64,000 nucleotides of DNA. It comes from Candidatus Poribacteria bacterium. GTDB lineage: Bacteria; Poribacteria; WGA-4E; GCA-2687025. The DNA is taken from assembly GCA_026004875.1 (NCBI GenBank), contig BPJZ01000010.1, positions 62,001-126,000 of the forward strand, in the 5' to 3' direction. Shown here piece after piece: positions 8,568-17,323 of this stretch (positions are counted from its first letter, which is position 1; every line of letters begins with the position of its first letter). Under the pieces are notes generated by a model. It saw only the letters and a program-made list of their open reading frames with translations. It did not search any database and was not told the origin of the DNA. A program made the translations under genes and the position numbers.

Positions 8568-9830
8568 ATGCCCCGATGGATCGGCTTGTTCCTCTGGACG
8601 GTGGCCTGCCTTGGGAGAACGGAAGCCGAACCGCTCCTTGGCCAGTTGATCCGCGACCCGGCACACCCGGACCGGCTGAGCTATGCCCAAGACGCTGACG
8701 AGAACGAACAGCCCGATCCGGCCTTCCTTTGCGGGCCCGGCGGACCGGAAGGCTTCCTCTACGGCGACATCAGCGGCGGGGCCGACCAGGAAACCGTGAT
8801 CCAGCAGATCGCCGAACACGGCGGAAACGTTCTCTATCTGATCGCGGTTCGTTCCCACGGAGGGGACGGCGGACCCACCGAGAACCCCTTCCGCGAGCAC
8901 GATCCCCGACGCGGGCTCGATTCGGCCCTCCTGGAGCGCTGGGAGCGCTGGTTCCAGCAGATGGAACAAGCAGGGATCACCATCTTCTTTCTCTTCTACG
9001 ATGATGACGTGGACCTGTGGAACGAAGCCGCAATCGCCCCGGCGGAGCGTGCGTGGATCGAGGGGATCGTCAACGCCTTTGAGCACCATCCCAACCTGAT
9101 CTGGATCGTCGCCGAAGAGTACCAGGAGTCCTTTCCGCCGGAAAAGGTGCGACGACTGGCGGCGCTCATCCGAGAGGCGGACGACTACGATCACCTGATC
9201 GGCGTCCATCAGCTTCCGGGGACGGAGTTTCACTTTGCCGACGCGCCGGAGCTGGACCTGTTCGCCATGCAGCTGGGCCAGGGAGTGGACACTCTCGAGG
9301 AGGTTTATTCCTCCTGCCGCCAAGCGGTCGAGCAGGCGGCGGGCCGTTATTCGGTCCTCTTAGCGGAGCTGCACCCTTGGCACGCCGACCTTTTGGTTCA
9401 GGGGGATCGAGCGACCGTCCGGAAGATCAACTGGACGGCGGCGATGGCCAGAGTCTCTGGCGTCCTCCACTTGGGAACCTGGGAGACCGCTCAGGACCGA
9501 CGGCCGCCAACACCGGAGATGCTCGCCGACTACCGGCGATTACACCGATTCTTGGAAGGGATCGAGGACCTGAACGCGCTCCGACCGGACGACCGAACGC
9601 TTCGGGAAGGAAAAGCCTACCTGCTCAGCGGTGCAACGCGGCTGCTGGCCTATCTCCCCGAAGGGGGAACCGTCGTGCTGGACCTCAAAGACCAGAGGGA
9701 GGCTCTCCAAGCCGAATGGTACAACCCACGCACCGGCGAGAGGCGCGCGATCGGCACGATCGCCCCGACGGAACACCGTTTCACCGCTCCGGACGCCTCC
9801 GACTGGCTCCTCCACCTGAACCGTCCCTGA
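8568..9830 (+). CDS. Secreted apiosidase-like (DUF4038-type) glycoside hydrolase
   Basis: The protein has 420 aa. GGGAGG lies 9 bases before the ATG. The signal peptide is residues 1-20, ending TEA. Residues about 45-330 look like a TIM-barrel glycosidase: NLIWIVAEEYQE resembles the end-of-strand acid/base region, and VLLAELHPW is a plausible nucleophile strand. The C-terminal 80 residues (LLSGATRLLAYLPEGG ... ASDWLLHL) resemble the putative collagen-binding domain that usually follows DUF4038. The family includes apiosidases that release apiose from plant cell-wall side chains. The actual glycosidic bond cut here is unknown. It is transcribed away from the response regulator. Confidence 0.7.
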   Translation: MPRWIGLFLWTVACLGRTEAEPLLGQLIRDPAHPDRLSYAQDADENEQPDPAFLCGPGGPEGFLYGDISGGADQETVIQQIAEHGGNVLYLIAVRSHGGDGGPTENPFREHDPRRGLDSALLERWERWFQQMEQAGITIFFLFYDDDVDLWNEAAIAPAERAWIEGIVNAFEHHPNLIWIVAEEYQESFPPEKVRRLAALIREADDYDHLIGVHQLPGTEFHFADAPELDLFAMQLGQGVDTLEEVYSSCRQAVEQAAGRYSVLLAELHPWHADLLVQGDRATVRKINWTAAMARVSGVLHLGTWETAQDRRPPTPEMLADYRRLHRFLEGIEDLNALRPDDRTLREGKAYLLSGATRLLAYLPEGGTVVLDLKDQREALQAEWYNPRTGERRAIGTIAPTEHRFTAPDASDWLLHLNRP

Positions 9831-9883
9831 GGGAGGTTGGAGGGACCACAAAACTAAATTCCAGCGCCCCTTCGGACCAGCGC

Positions 9884-9907
9884 TTGACGATACTATTGAC
9901 GATACGA
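9884..9907 (+). repeat. 12-bp tandem direct repeat upstream of mscS
   Basis: TTGACGATACTA is immediately followed by TTGACGATACGA. The pair lies 64 bases before the channel start. It could be a regulator site or overlapping promoter elements, but no well-spaced -10/-35 pair is clear. Confidence 0.5.
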
Positions 9908-9970
9908 TCTCGGTTACGCGGCGAGGTGGCCCGCCGGAACGGGTGACATCATCAGGAGGAAACGCTCGCT

Positions 9971-11113
9971 ATGGGACGACTTCTCGAGTCGGTCTTTCCG
10001 CTGACGCTGTTCCGAAAGATCTTCCAGGAGACGCCAGACGTCGAAGCGGCGATTCTCGCCGGGGCGATTCTGCTGGTCTCAGCGCTGATCGGCTGGGCGC
10101 TGGAGCGGTATATAATTCGCCGATTAGGGCGATACGCTGAGGAGCAAGGCCATCCGTTTTTGTTGTTTTTATCCCGTTCTCTAAAAGGAATTCTCTGGAT
10201 CTGGATCGTCCTTTGGGGGGCCGAGACGGCCAAGGCCGGACTGCCCTTCACCACCGGCGCGGAGGGCCCGGGTTCACCGAACTTCTCCGGCGTCCTGGAC
10301 CGACTGATTCAAGCCCTGTTCGTCCTGAGCTTGGGCGTCCTGGCCTCCCGAATCGTTGCGCAATGGTTTTACCGGTACGCCGCTCGCGTGCCCAGCGGAC
10401 TTCCCTCCACCTCGATCTTCGTGAACATCCTCCGAGCGATCGTCCTGACGATCGCGCTGCTGATGGCCATGGACGCCTTCGGCATTTCGATTGCACCACT
10501 GCTCACCGGCCTTGGAGTCGGGGGCTTGGCGGTCGCTTTGGCGCTTCAACCGACGCTTGCCAACCTTTTTGCCGGCCTTCAGGTGCTCAGCGCACGACAA
10601 CTCCGGCCCGGCGACTTCATCGAACTGGACAACGGACAGCGAGGATACGTTCAGGACATTACCTGGAGAACGACCACGATCCGGGCCTTGACCAACAGCA
10701 TGATCATCATCCCCAACAACCAGCTGGCCAACTCGATGATCATCAACCACTACCTGCCCGACCGGAAGGTGACCATCCGGATCCCGGTCGGCGTGCACTA
10801 CGACAGCGACCTAGAACGGGTCGAGCGGATCGCCCTGGAGGTCCTGCGAGAGATGGCCCAAGAGGTCCCCGACGTAGACCAGGACTTCGAGATGCGCATC
10901 CGATTCTTCCAGTTTGGCGACTCCAGTATCAACTTCAACGCAGTCTTCCAAGTGAACGAGGCGATGGCCCAGTTTTCTGCAACGCACGAGTTCATCAAAC
11001 GACTGCATAAACGCTTTGAGCAGGAAGGGATCGAGATTCCCTATCCTATTCGGAACATTTACATGCGCACGCCCGTTTCTCTGGAGTCGGAAGGGTCCAA
11101 AACGGAAAGATGA
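9971..11113 (+). CDS. mscS: Small-conductance mechanosensitive ion channel, MscS family
   Basis: The protein has 380 aa. AGGAGG precedes the ATG by 11 bases. Four hydrophobic segments come first (about residues 28-50, 60-85, 105-130, 145-170). The pore helix and beta domain follow: GGLAVALALQPTLANLFAGL, then RPGDFIELDNGQRGYVQDITWRTT and IIIPNNQLANSMIINH. The C-terminal alpha/beta domain ends in a hydrophilic tail. These are textbook MscS features. The channel releases small solutes on hypo-osmotic shock. Its stop overlaps the start of the next gene (ATGA at 11110-11113), which implies translational coupling to an FHA-domain membrane protein. Confidence 0.93.
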   Translation: MGRLLESVFPLTLFRKIFQETPDVEAAILAGAILLVSALIGWALERYIIRRLGRYAEEQGHPFLLFLSRSLKGILWIWIVLWGAETAKAGLPFTTGAEGPGSPNFSGVLDRLIQALFVLSLGVLASRIVAQWFYRYAARVPSGLPSTSIFVNILRAIVLTIALLMAMDAFGISIAPLLTGLGVGGLAVALALQPTLANLFAGLQVLSARQLRPGDFIELDNGQRGYVQDITWRTTTIRALTNSMIIIPNNQLANSMIINHYLPDRKVTIRIPVGVHYDSDLERVERIALEVLREMAQEVPDVDQDFEMRIRFFQFGDSSINFNAVFQVNEAMAQFSATHEFIKRLHKRFEQEGIEIPYPIRNIYMRTPVSLESEGSKTER

Positions 11114-12063
11114 GCGAGCGCGTCTGGGTGGAGATTGTCGTCCCCTTGGTTCGCTCCAACGGCGTCTTGATCGGGGCGATCTGGTTATGGCTGCTGATCG
11201 GTTCGTTAGTCGCCGGCTGGGTCGTCTGGAGGGCGCGGCTGCTCCGCCGTCCTCGCGGATGGCCGCTGGGGCTGATGGCCCTTCTTCTGCCGGTAGCGGG
11301 CATCCTCTGGTTGCGGGCCCATCGTCCCTCCTGGGCGGTTCAAACGCCGTTTGGAACGGCGGAACCGGTAGGAGAAGCGCTGCCCCCCTTACGGCCTCCA
11401 AATCGAATACTCCTGGCCGCACTGTTGGGGGGGCTGGTGCCGACCCTCGGCCAATGGGCTCACCGGCGGGTGGCCCGAGCTCTTTTCCTTGAGTTGATGC
11501 TTAGCTTTGCGGCCTTCTTCATCGCGGCCCATCTCCTCGCCATAGAACGCACCTGGGAGGTGCCCAAGGAACTGCTTCCAGAATCGCGCCGCGACGAATC
11601 GGTCGTCGTGCAGTTTCGCGTCCCCAGACCGTTCTATCTCCTGATGCTCACCGAAGCGGCGCTGTTTCTCCTTTTCGCCTATGTGGACACCGTCCGCCTG
11701 AACGACGCGTTCGCAAAGGAACGAGTGGACCAACTCCCGCCGATCCGCCGCGCCTACTACCGGCTCCGCATCGAACGCCCAGAGAGCGAGCCGGAAGAAC
11801 GGATCGTCACTCGCCCCAGCCTGACAATCGGGTCCGATCCCCAATGCGGGATCCTGGTGAAAGGAGAAGCTATCCTCCCCCGACATCTCGACGTGTACGT
11901 CCATCAGGAGGGGGAGGGACGGGCGTCGTTGGCCTTCCGCTGTCTGGACGAAGAACGCCAGGCGCTCCACAACGGGACCGCCGCCGCTCGCGGGACGCTG
12001 CTCCCCGGCGACGTCTTGGAGCTCGGGTCGGTTCGGTTGACCTTCCTCCCGCTCTGCGAGTAG
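11110..12063 (+). CDS. Membrane protein with a C-terminal FHA domain
   Basis: The protein has 317 aa. Its start overlaps the mscS stop by 4 bases. Hydrophobic segments lie at about residues 12-38, 50-72, 97-112, 120-145 and 178-198. The C-terminal 95 residues form an FHA-like fold: RPSLTIGSDPQCGILVKG, then LPRHLDVYVHQ, LHNGT and LLPGDVLELGSVRLTFL. FHA domains bind phosphothreonine peptides. The usual GRxxxxD and SRxH elements appear here as the variants IGSDPQCG and LPRHLD. No Ser/Thr kinase is in the window, so the partner is unknown. Coupling to the channel suggests phosphorylation-dependent control of, or scaffolding with, MscS, but this is inference. Confidence 0.75.
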   Translation: MSERVWVEIVVPLVRSNGVLIGAIWLWLLIGSLVAGWVVWRARLLRRPRGWPLGLMALLLPVAGILWLRAHRPSWAVQTPFGTAEPVGEALPPLRPPNRILLAALLGGLVPTLGQWAHRRVARALFLELMLSFAAFFIAAHLLAIERTWEVPKELLPESRRDESVVVQFRVPRPFYLLMLTEAALFLLFAYVDTVRLNDAFAKERVDQLPPIRRAYYRLRIERPESEPEERIVTRPSLTIGSDPQCGILVKGEAILPRHLDVYVHQEGEGRASLAFRCLDEERQALHNGTAAARGTLLPGDVLELGSVRLTFLPLCE

Positions 12064-12069
12064 AGCCGC

Positions 12070-13492
12070 TCAGAGCGTCCAGTCGCTCCGACGCGGATCG
12101 GTGCCGTTGAGAAATTCCTCCAAGTTCGTCCATCCGTCCCCGTCCGCATCCTCGACGCCGTCTTCACGACGGGCGGGATCGAGATGGGAGTCTCGTTCCC
12201 AGGTGTCGGGCATTCCGTCGTGATCGGTATCATAATCCTCCGGGTGTGAGACGACGGGAAGCTCCGGCCAGCCGCCAACCTCGCCAGGATGATCGATGAT
12301 GGCGCCTTGAGGGCGACCCGAAAGCGCCGCCCGCACCTGGGAGAGAATCCGCGCGTCCACCGCGTCTAGCCGAGGACGGCGCGCCCCAGCACCGTCCAAA
12401 ACGGCCGCGGTCGCCTGAAAGGCGTCCGTCGTGGCCACCTCCGGAAACGGATGGCGAACCGGAGTCAACGCCGCCTCGGTCCAGAACACCCACTCCAACG
12501 CGTCGATCTCAGGAAGGCCCTCCGCAGGGCGATAGCCAGGAACAATGTTCCCTTTCAGGTACACACTCGACTGAGCGAGAAACTCCTGCGACGAGAGGCG
12601 ACCGTCGACCCGAATCCCCCGAACGTCCGACTCCGGTCCATGAATATAACGATTGCCCACCACGTTCACCCAAACCGGACCATCGCTCGCAGAGATGTGA
12701 ATGCCGATATCCCGGTAGTTGTAAACGAGGTTATTCACCACATCCACGGCCCCGGACTTGATCCAAGGGTTCCGTGTCACGTTGTGCGCGAACAAGTTGT
12801 GGTGGATCGTGATCTCCGTTGTGCCCTCCCACCCAATGAGCAATCCCTTGCTGTGGGCCCCTTCGGCGTGCCCGGCGTTTTCTAAGGCTTCGGCGATGAG
12901 GCACCACTGAACGGTGACCCGGCGGGGCCCGTCCCAGATAGCCATGTTCTGGTCGGTGGCCCAGCTCAGCGAGCAGTGGTCCACGATCACGTCCGAGGAG
13001 CGTCCAAGGATCTGAAGAGCGTTGCTGGTCGAGGGATCGCGCACCTCCGGGCCGGGACGAATCCGTAGGTAACGCAGGATCACGTGTTCTACGTCGCGGA
13101 GGATGATCCCTTCCCCGTTGATCTGAACCCCCTCTCCCGGCGCCGTCTGACCGGCGACGGTGAGAAAAGAGGAAGTGACCTCGATGGGACTGTGAAGCTC
13201 GATCGTCCCACCGACCCGAAACACAACGGTCCGCGGGCCTGGAGCGGTCAGTGCGGCCCGAAGACTCCCCGGACCGCTGTCGGCCAGAGTGGTCACCTCA
13301 ACGACTCTTCCGCCCCGACCACCCCTGGCAAAGCGACCGAACCCCTCTGCATCGGGGAAGGCGGGGTACAGACGACACCGTCCCCGGCGCGGCGAAAGCC
13401 TTCAACAACCCACCTAGAAGAAGCCCAACCCGGAGTGCCGCCTTGCCCCGCGCTAAAAATGGACGCTCCCGGCTCACCAGGCACCCCTTCAC
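12070..13492 (-). CDS. Secreted pectate-lyase-like right-handed beta-helix protein (one frameshift)
   Basis: The uninterrupted frame runs from 13404 to 12070. It carries GFGRFARGGRGG, TTLADSGPGSLRAAL, VDHCSLSWATDQN and HHNLFAHN, the signature of PL1-like pectate lyase proteins. The C-terminus has calcium-loop repeats DTDHDGMPDTWE and DADGDGWTNLEEFLNGTDP. No good start exists in that frame. The frame shifted by one base, entered from GTG 13492 or 13477, gives a signal peptide (AALRVGLLLGGLLKAFAAPG). It joins smoothly to YPAFPDAEGFGRF if one base near 13367 is deleted, giving about 473 aa. It follows the sugar isomerase by about 25 bases and probably shares its operon. Likely role: cleavage of, or binding to, acidic polysaccharide outside the cell. 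Confidence 0.75.
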
Positions 13493-13517
13493 TCAAGCCC
13501 AACGGCGAGCCGACGGA

Positions 13518-14316
13518 TCAGTAACCCAGGCTCCGAAGGTACTCTCGATTGACCCGTGCGGCCTCTGCCGGCGGGACGAGGGGGATAGGGCCGATCCAGC
13601 TCAACAGAGACCCACCCCTCATAGCCGACCTCTCGGAGCCCCTCCAGAACGGCGGCCACGTCCAGCCCCAGGTTTCCGGCCCCAAGCTCCGCAAAGCGGG
13701 CCTCTTGGCCAAAGCGTCCCGTCCGATGGTTCCAAGAGGCCGGATCGTCGGCGTGGCAGTCCTTCAGGTGCACATGGCCGATGCGGTTCCGGAGTCGTTC
13801 GCTGCGGAGCACCTCAAGCGGATCGCTTCCTGCAGCCAGCAGATGGCCGGTGTCGTAGAGTAGCCAAAGCTTCGGCGCCGCGGCCAGGAGCCGCTCGGCG
13901 TCCTCGACCGTCTCAATCATCGTTCCCAGATGGGCGTGATGAAACCCTTTTATCCGATGGGCCTCACAGAAGTCCAAAAGCTCGTCCAGCGACCGCGCGG
14001 CCCGCTCGAAATCGGCAGCTTCAGGATCGGGCCCGCCAAACTCGGCCCGACGACGGGCGGGGACCTCGGCGGCGTCGTTGCCCAGCGTCGCGTTATAGCG
14101 CACCCGATCCAAGGGATCGGGTGCCCCGACGTTGACGATGTGCAACCCGTACCGGCGGGCCAGCGCCGCGAGCTCGACCAGATGCTCCGGACTGCGCGCT
14201 CCGACGCCCTCGACGCCTTCCCATCCGGCCTCGGCCACCTCCCGAAACACCTTCTCCGGGTTCTCCCGCTGTTCCCCTCCAAACTGGATCAGGTGACAGG
14301 CAAATCGAAACGCCAT
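13518..14316 (-). CDS. Sugar phosphate isomerase/epimerase, TIM barrel (one frameshift near the 3' end)
   Basis: It has about 265 aa after correction. AP-endonuclease-2-type TIM barrel motifs: FACHLIQFGGEQ, KGFHHAHLGTMIET, LLYDTGHLLAAG, GHVHLKDCH, YEGWVSVELDRPYP. The metal ligands are probably the H/E/D of these motifs. As sequenced, the frame runs past the expected end to 13489. Deleting one G from the run at 13580-13584 restores a normal end (VPPAEAARVNREYLRSLGY, then TGA at 13520-13518). Family members include inosose dehydratases and ketose 3-epimerases. The specific substrate is unknown. The pectate-lyase-like gene follows at once on the same strand. Confidence 0.82.
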
Positions 14317-14348
14317 CCTCAGCCCTCCTTCCTGTCCGGCCTGCGTTC

Positions 14349-14376
14349 AGTGTAGACAAATCCTCCCGCTGAGCAA
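14349..14376 (-). promoter_or_regulatory. Promoter for the sugar isomerase at 13518-14316
   Basis: On the minus strand TTGCTC (14376-14371), a 16-base spacer and TACACT (14354-14349) precede the ATG at 14316. The same hexamers, with a 17-base spacer, occur upstream of the giant-protein gene that starts at 46358. Confidence 0.5.
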
Positions 14377-14401
14377 AGCAGATTCTCAGCGATCCTCTCC
14401 G

Positions 14402-14430
14402 TTGTCGGCCCAACCGGAACGTGCTAGACT
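14402..14430 (+). promoter_or_regulatory. Extended -10 promoter for the lipoprotein gene
   Basis: TTGTCG at 14402-14407, 17-base spacer, TAGACT at 14425-14430 preceded by TGC (extended -10). It precedes the lipoprotein ATG at 14537 by about 100 bases. Confidence 0.5.
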
Positions 14431-14536
14431 CGATCCCGATCTTCGGATACTTTCAGGCAAGCAACCTGAGCCGATGGCATTGTCCCGTTCAAAGCGGTCG
14501 AGTGCCGCCAGAAGTGCCAAAGGAGGAATTCAAGCG

Positions 14537-15298
14537 ATGCGCCAACCGTTTCGTCACCTGCTCAGTGTCCTCGCCGTCGTGGGCGTGGTTGCCGGCTTGG
14601 GGGGCTGCGGAGCCACCTCGCCGCTGGCCCACTTGCCGCCGATCCAGCCCTTGGACGCTTACGAGGGAGACTACGCCGATATCATTGTGGACACTTCCAC
14701 CACCCCCGCCCCGACCTTAGAGCTGACTCAAAAGGGGATCACCGTCAAGGTCCAGTACTGGCGTCAAGCCGAGCTGGACAAAAAGTTCTATCGGGGCAAT
14801 ATGCTCTCCGCCTTCTACTCGCCGCGCACCTGGAAACAGAGCGAGCGGGTGGACGTCTTCTACATCACAATCATCAACAACACCGACCGCAACCTGCGGG
14901 TCACCCTGACCGACTTCTACATTGAGGACGACCTGAAACTGCGCCCCGATATGCCCGGAAACCTCTATTACGCCCTGCCCTGGGAGGAGAACGAACGACG
15001 ACTTCTCTACCGAAAGGGCCGTACGCTGGACGTCTCCAACGGGCTGGAATACGCCAAGCAGTTCACCTTGGAGGCCCGCCTAACCGCGCTGGGCCGAGAG
15101 ATCCCACCTGGCGAAACGGCGGAAGGCTACGTCCCCTTCCAGAGCATTAAGCCGAATGCCAACCGCCTGGAGATGCACATTCCCGTCGAGATCGCCCCGG
15201 CCACCGGCATCGGTCGCTACGAGAAGGTGGATTTCGTCTTCTTGTGGAAGTTCGATCGAGCCGTGTATGAAGCACAACCGGCCAGCATCCGACGGTAG
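14537..15298 (+). CDS. Predicted outer-surface or periplasmic lipoprotein of unknown function
   Basis: The protein has 253 aa. I chose the ATG at 14537 because AAAGGAGG lies just upstream; longer in-frame starts lack a signal. A lipoprotein signal peptide (residues 1-26) ends in the lipobox LGGC. The mature part is beta-rich with no recognised domain. It contains KGITVKVQYWRQAELD, VDVFYITIINNTDRNLRVTLTDFYIED and IPPGETAEGYVPFQS. The last two resemble proteins where a conditional beta-sandwich is followed by an 'excess above a threshold' tail, but I cannot name a family. A stem-loop with a T run overlaps the 3' end. Confidence 0.75.
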   Translation: MRQPFRHLLSVLAVVGVVAGLGGCGATSPLAHLPPIQPLDAYEGDYADIIVDTSTTPAPTLELTQKGITVKVQYWRQAELDKKFYRGNMLSAFYSPRTWKQSERVDVFYITIINNTDRNLRVTLTDFYIEDDLKLRPDMPGNLYYALPWEENERRLLYRKGRTLDVSNGLEYAKQFTLEARLTALGREIPPGETAEGYVPFQSIKPNANRLEMHIPVEIAPATGIGRYEKVDFVFLWKFDRAVYEAQPASIRR

Positions 15299-15311
15299 CC
15301 GGTCGTTTTTT
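15277..15311 (+). terminator. Rho-independent terminator overlapping the lipoprotein stop
   Basis: ACCGGC (15277-15282) pairs with GCCGGT (15298-15303) across a 15-base loop containing the stop codon. Six T residues follow at 15306-15311. Confidence 0.5.
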
Positions 15312-15378
15312 CCACCGACGGGCCGGGCGGAGGATATCATTCTCTCCCGGCCCTTCTCCGTGCCCAAAGGCCGACGCC

Positions 15379-16119
15379 ATGGAGATGTTCTCCTTCAAAC
15401 AGGTGCTCATCGTCTACGGGGTGGTCCTCCTCTCCTCGGTGCTTCAGGGCTTTGGGGGCTTTGGGTTTGGCATGCTAGCGATGAGCCTGCTGCCATTTGT
15501 GCTCTCGGTGCGCACGGCGAGCGTGCTCATCGCTCTGCTGGCCTTGTTCAACACGGGAGCGCTCGCCTGGCAGCAGCGCCGCTCGGTCGCCTGGCGACCG
15601 GTGGGGATGCTCCTCTCCGGCTCGCTCCTAGGCGTCCCCCTTGGCGTTTGGTTCCTGGACACCTGGCCAGAGGGGCCCCTGAAACGATTGATTGGAGTTG
15701 CGGTCCTTCTCTACTGCGGTTACGCCGCCTGGCGGGAACACCGCGGAGCGATCCCCGCTCGCGAGTGGTCGACCCTCTGGTGTTTCCCCATCGGGCTGAC
15801 CGCAGGAATCCTCGGCGGAGCGGTCAACACCGGCGGACCCCCGGTGATCTTTTACATCCACTCCCAACCCTGGAAGCCGGAACAGATGCGGGCAACGCTG
15901 GTCGTTTACTTCTTTGCCGTCACAATCATTAAGGACGCGCTTCTCTTTGCTCAAAACATGGTGCCGTGGGAGATGATCGTATTCGCCGGAACGCTTCCAC
16001 TGATCGGAATTGGAGGCCGTCTTGGTCTCCTCCTGGGCCGACGAACGCCGCCGCTCCTCTTTCGCCGGATTGTCCTGGTGATCCTTTGCGGAATGGGGCT
16101 GCTCCTTTTGAAAGGCTGA
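15379..16119 (+). CDS. TauE/SafE family sulfite or organosulfonate exporter-like membrane protein
   Basis: The protein has 246 aa and about eight hydrophobic segments. The first repeat has GFGGFGFGMLAM, and the second half has the related GILGGAVNTGGPPVIFY, the two-fold repeat typical of the TauE/SafE (UPF0721) family. These proteins move small anions or organosulfur compounds across the inner membrane; specificity cannot be read here. The start is 67 bases beyond the lipoprotein terminator. The next gene begins 4 bases after the stop, so the exporter and the rRNA methyltransferase are likely cotranscribed. Confidence 0.85.
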   Translation: MEMFSFKQVLIVYGVVLLSSVLQGFGGFGFGMLAMSLLPFVLSVRTASVLIALLALFNTGALAWQQRRSVAWRPVGMLLSGSLLGVPLGVWFLDTWPEGPLKRLIGVAVLLYCGYAAWREHRGAIPAREWSTLWCFPIGLTAGILGGAVNTGGPPVIFYIHSQPWKPEQMRATLVVYFFAVTIIKDALLFAQNMVPWEMIVFAGTLPLIGIGGRLGLLLGRRTPPLLFRRIVLVILCGMGLLLLKG

Positions 16120-16123
16120 TCGC

Positions 16124-17314
16124 ATGAGAGAATTCCCTCGACTGGTGCTACACCCGCGGCGGGACCGTCCCATTAGGAACCGACATCCGTGGGTCTTCTC
16201 CGGCGCCGTGGCCCAGGCGAGCCCGGAGCTTCCCGCTGGCGCGATCGTGGACATCTACGACGCCCAGGGCAACTGGCTAGCACGGGCCGCTTACCATCCT
16301 CAGGCGGAGCTGTGCGCACGCGTGTTGACTTGGGACCCCAGCGAAATCCCAGACACAACGTGGCTTCGCCAACGGATCGCCGCAAGCTTGGAGCGGCGCC
16401 ACTTCGACCGGCTCCCGCCGACCGCAGCGCGACGGTTGGTCTTCTCCGAAGCCGACGGCCTCCCCGGCCTGATCGTGGACCGGTACGGCGAGTACCTCGT
16501 CGTCTCGCTGCTGACCGCTTTCTGGGAGCAGCGGCGCGAGCTGTTGACCGAAGTCCTGGTCGAACAGGTGCAGCCGAAAGGGATCTTCGAACGCAGCGAC
16601 GGCGAAACGCGCGCCCGCGAGGGGTTGCCTCCCGCGATCGGCCCTCTCTACGGGCCGGAGCCGCCGGAGCTGGTCCCCTTTGAGGAGGCCGGCTGTCGAT
16701 TCCTAGCCGACGTCCGAGCTGGCCAGAAGACGGGCTTCTACCTGGACCAACGGGAAAACCGGGCACGAATCGCCCAACTGGCCTCCGGCGCCCGAATGCT
16801 CAACGTCTTCTCCTACACCGGAGCGTTTGGAATCGTCGCCCTCACACACGGCGCGGACTCGGTGCTCAACATCGAAGCCTCCCAGGACGCTGCTGCCTTG
16901 GGAGACCGCCACGCCGAGGAAAACGGAGTCCAAAACCGCTGGGAAACGATCGTCGGCGACGCCTTCCAAGAGCTCCGCCGACTCCGAAACGACGGCGAGC
17001 GCTTCGATCTGGTCGTCCTAGACCCTCCGAAATTCGCCAGCACCAAACACCACCTAGAACGCGCCTGCAGAGGGTACAAAGACCTGAACCTGCTTGCGAT
17101 TCAGCTCCTCCGCCCCGGCGGAATCCTGGCGACCTTCTCCTGTACCGGTCTGGTAGACCCTAAGCTCTTCCGACAGGTGGTCGCGGCGGCAGCGATGGAC
17201 TCCAAACGGGAGGTCCGCCTCCTCGAAAAGCGCACCCAACCGGACGATCACCCGATCCTCATGACCTTCCCAGAATCGGAGTACCTGAAAGGGCTGATCC
17301 TCCGCGTGGACTGA
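16124..17314 (+). CDS. rlmI: Class I SAM-dependent rRNA methyltransferase, RlmI-like
   Basis: The protein has 396 aa, the usual length for 23S rRNA (cytosine-C5) methyltransferase RlmI (about 396). An N-terminal PUA domain (about residues 5-75) contains NRHPWVFSGAV. A linker domain includes GLPGLIVDRYGEYLV. The Rossmann methyltransferase has TGFYLDQRENR, LNVFSYTGAFG (SAM binding), VVLDPPKFA (motif IV) and ATFSCTG, whose cysteine is the expected catalytic residue. It modifies ribosomal RNA in the cytoplasm. It starts 4 bases after the TauE-like gene and converges with the sugar isomerase (9-base gap). Confidence 0.9.
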   Translation: MREFPRLVLHPRRDRPIRNRHPWVFSGAVAQASPELPAGAIVDIYDAQGNWLARAAYHPQAELCARVLTWDPSEIPDTTWLRQRIAASLERRHFDRLPPTAARRLVFSEADGLPGLIVDRYGEYLVVSLLTAFWEQRRELLTEVLVEQVQPKGIFERSDGETRAREGLPPAIGPLYGPEPPELVPFEEAGCRFLADVRAGQKTGFYLDQRENRARIAQLASGARMLNVFSYTGAFGIVALTHGADSVLNIEASQDAAALGDRHAEENGVQNRWETIVGDAFQELRRLRNDGERFDLVVLDPPKFASTKHHLERACRGYKDLNLLAIQLLRPGGILATFSCTGLVDPKLFRQVVAAAAMDSKREVRLLEKRTQPDDHPILMTFPESEYLKGLILRVD

Positions 17315-17323
17315 CCCTCGTCC

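Noticed and set aside
13251-14135. Plus-strand open frame of 294 codons opposite the sugar isomerase
   Set aside because: Arg/Pro/Gly-rich composition typical of an antisense shadow.
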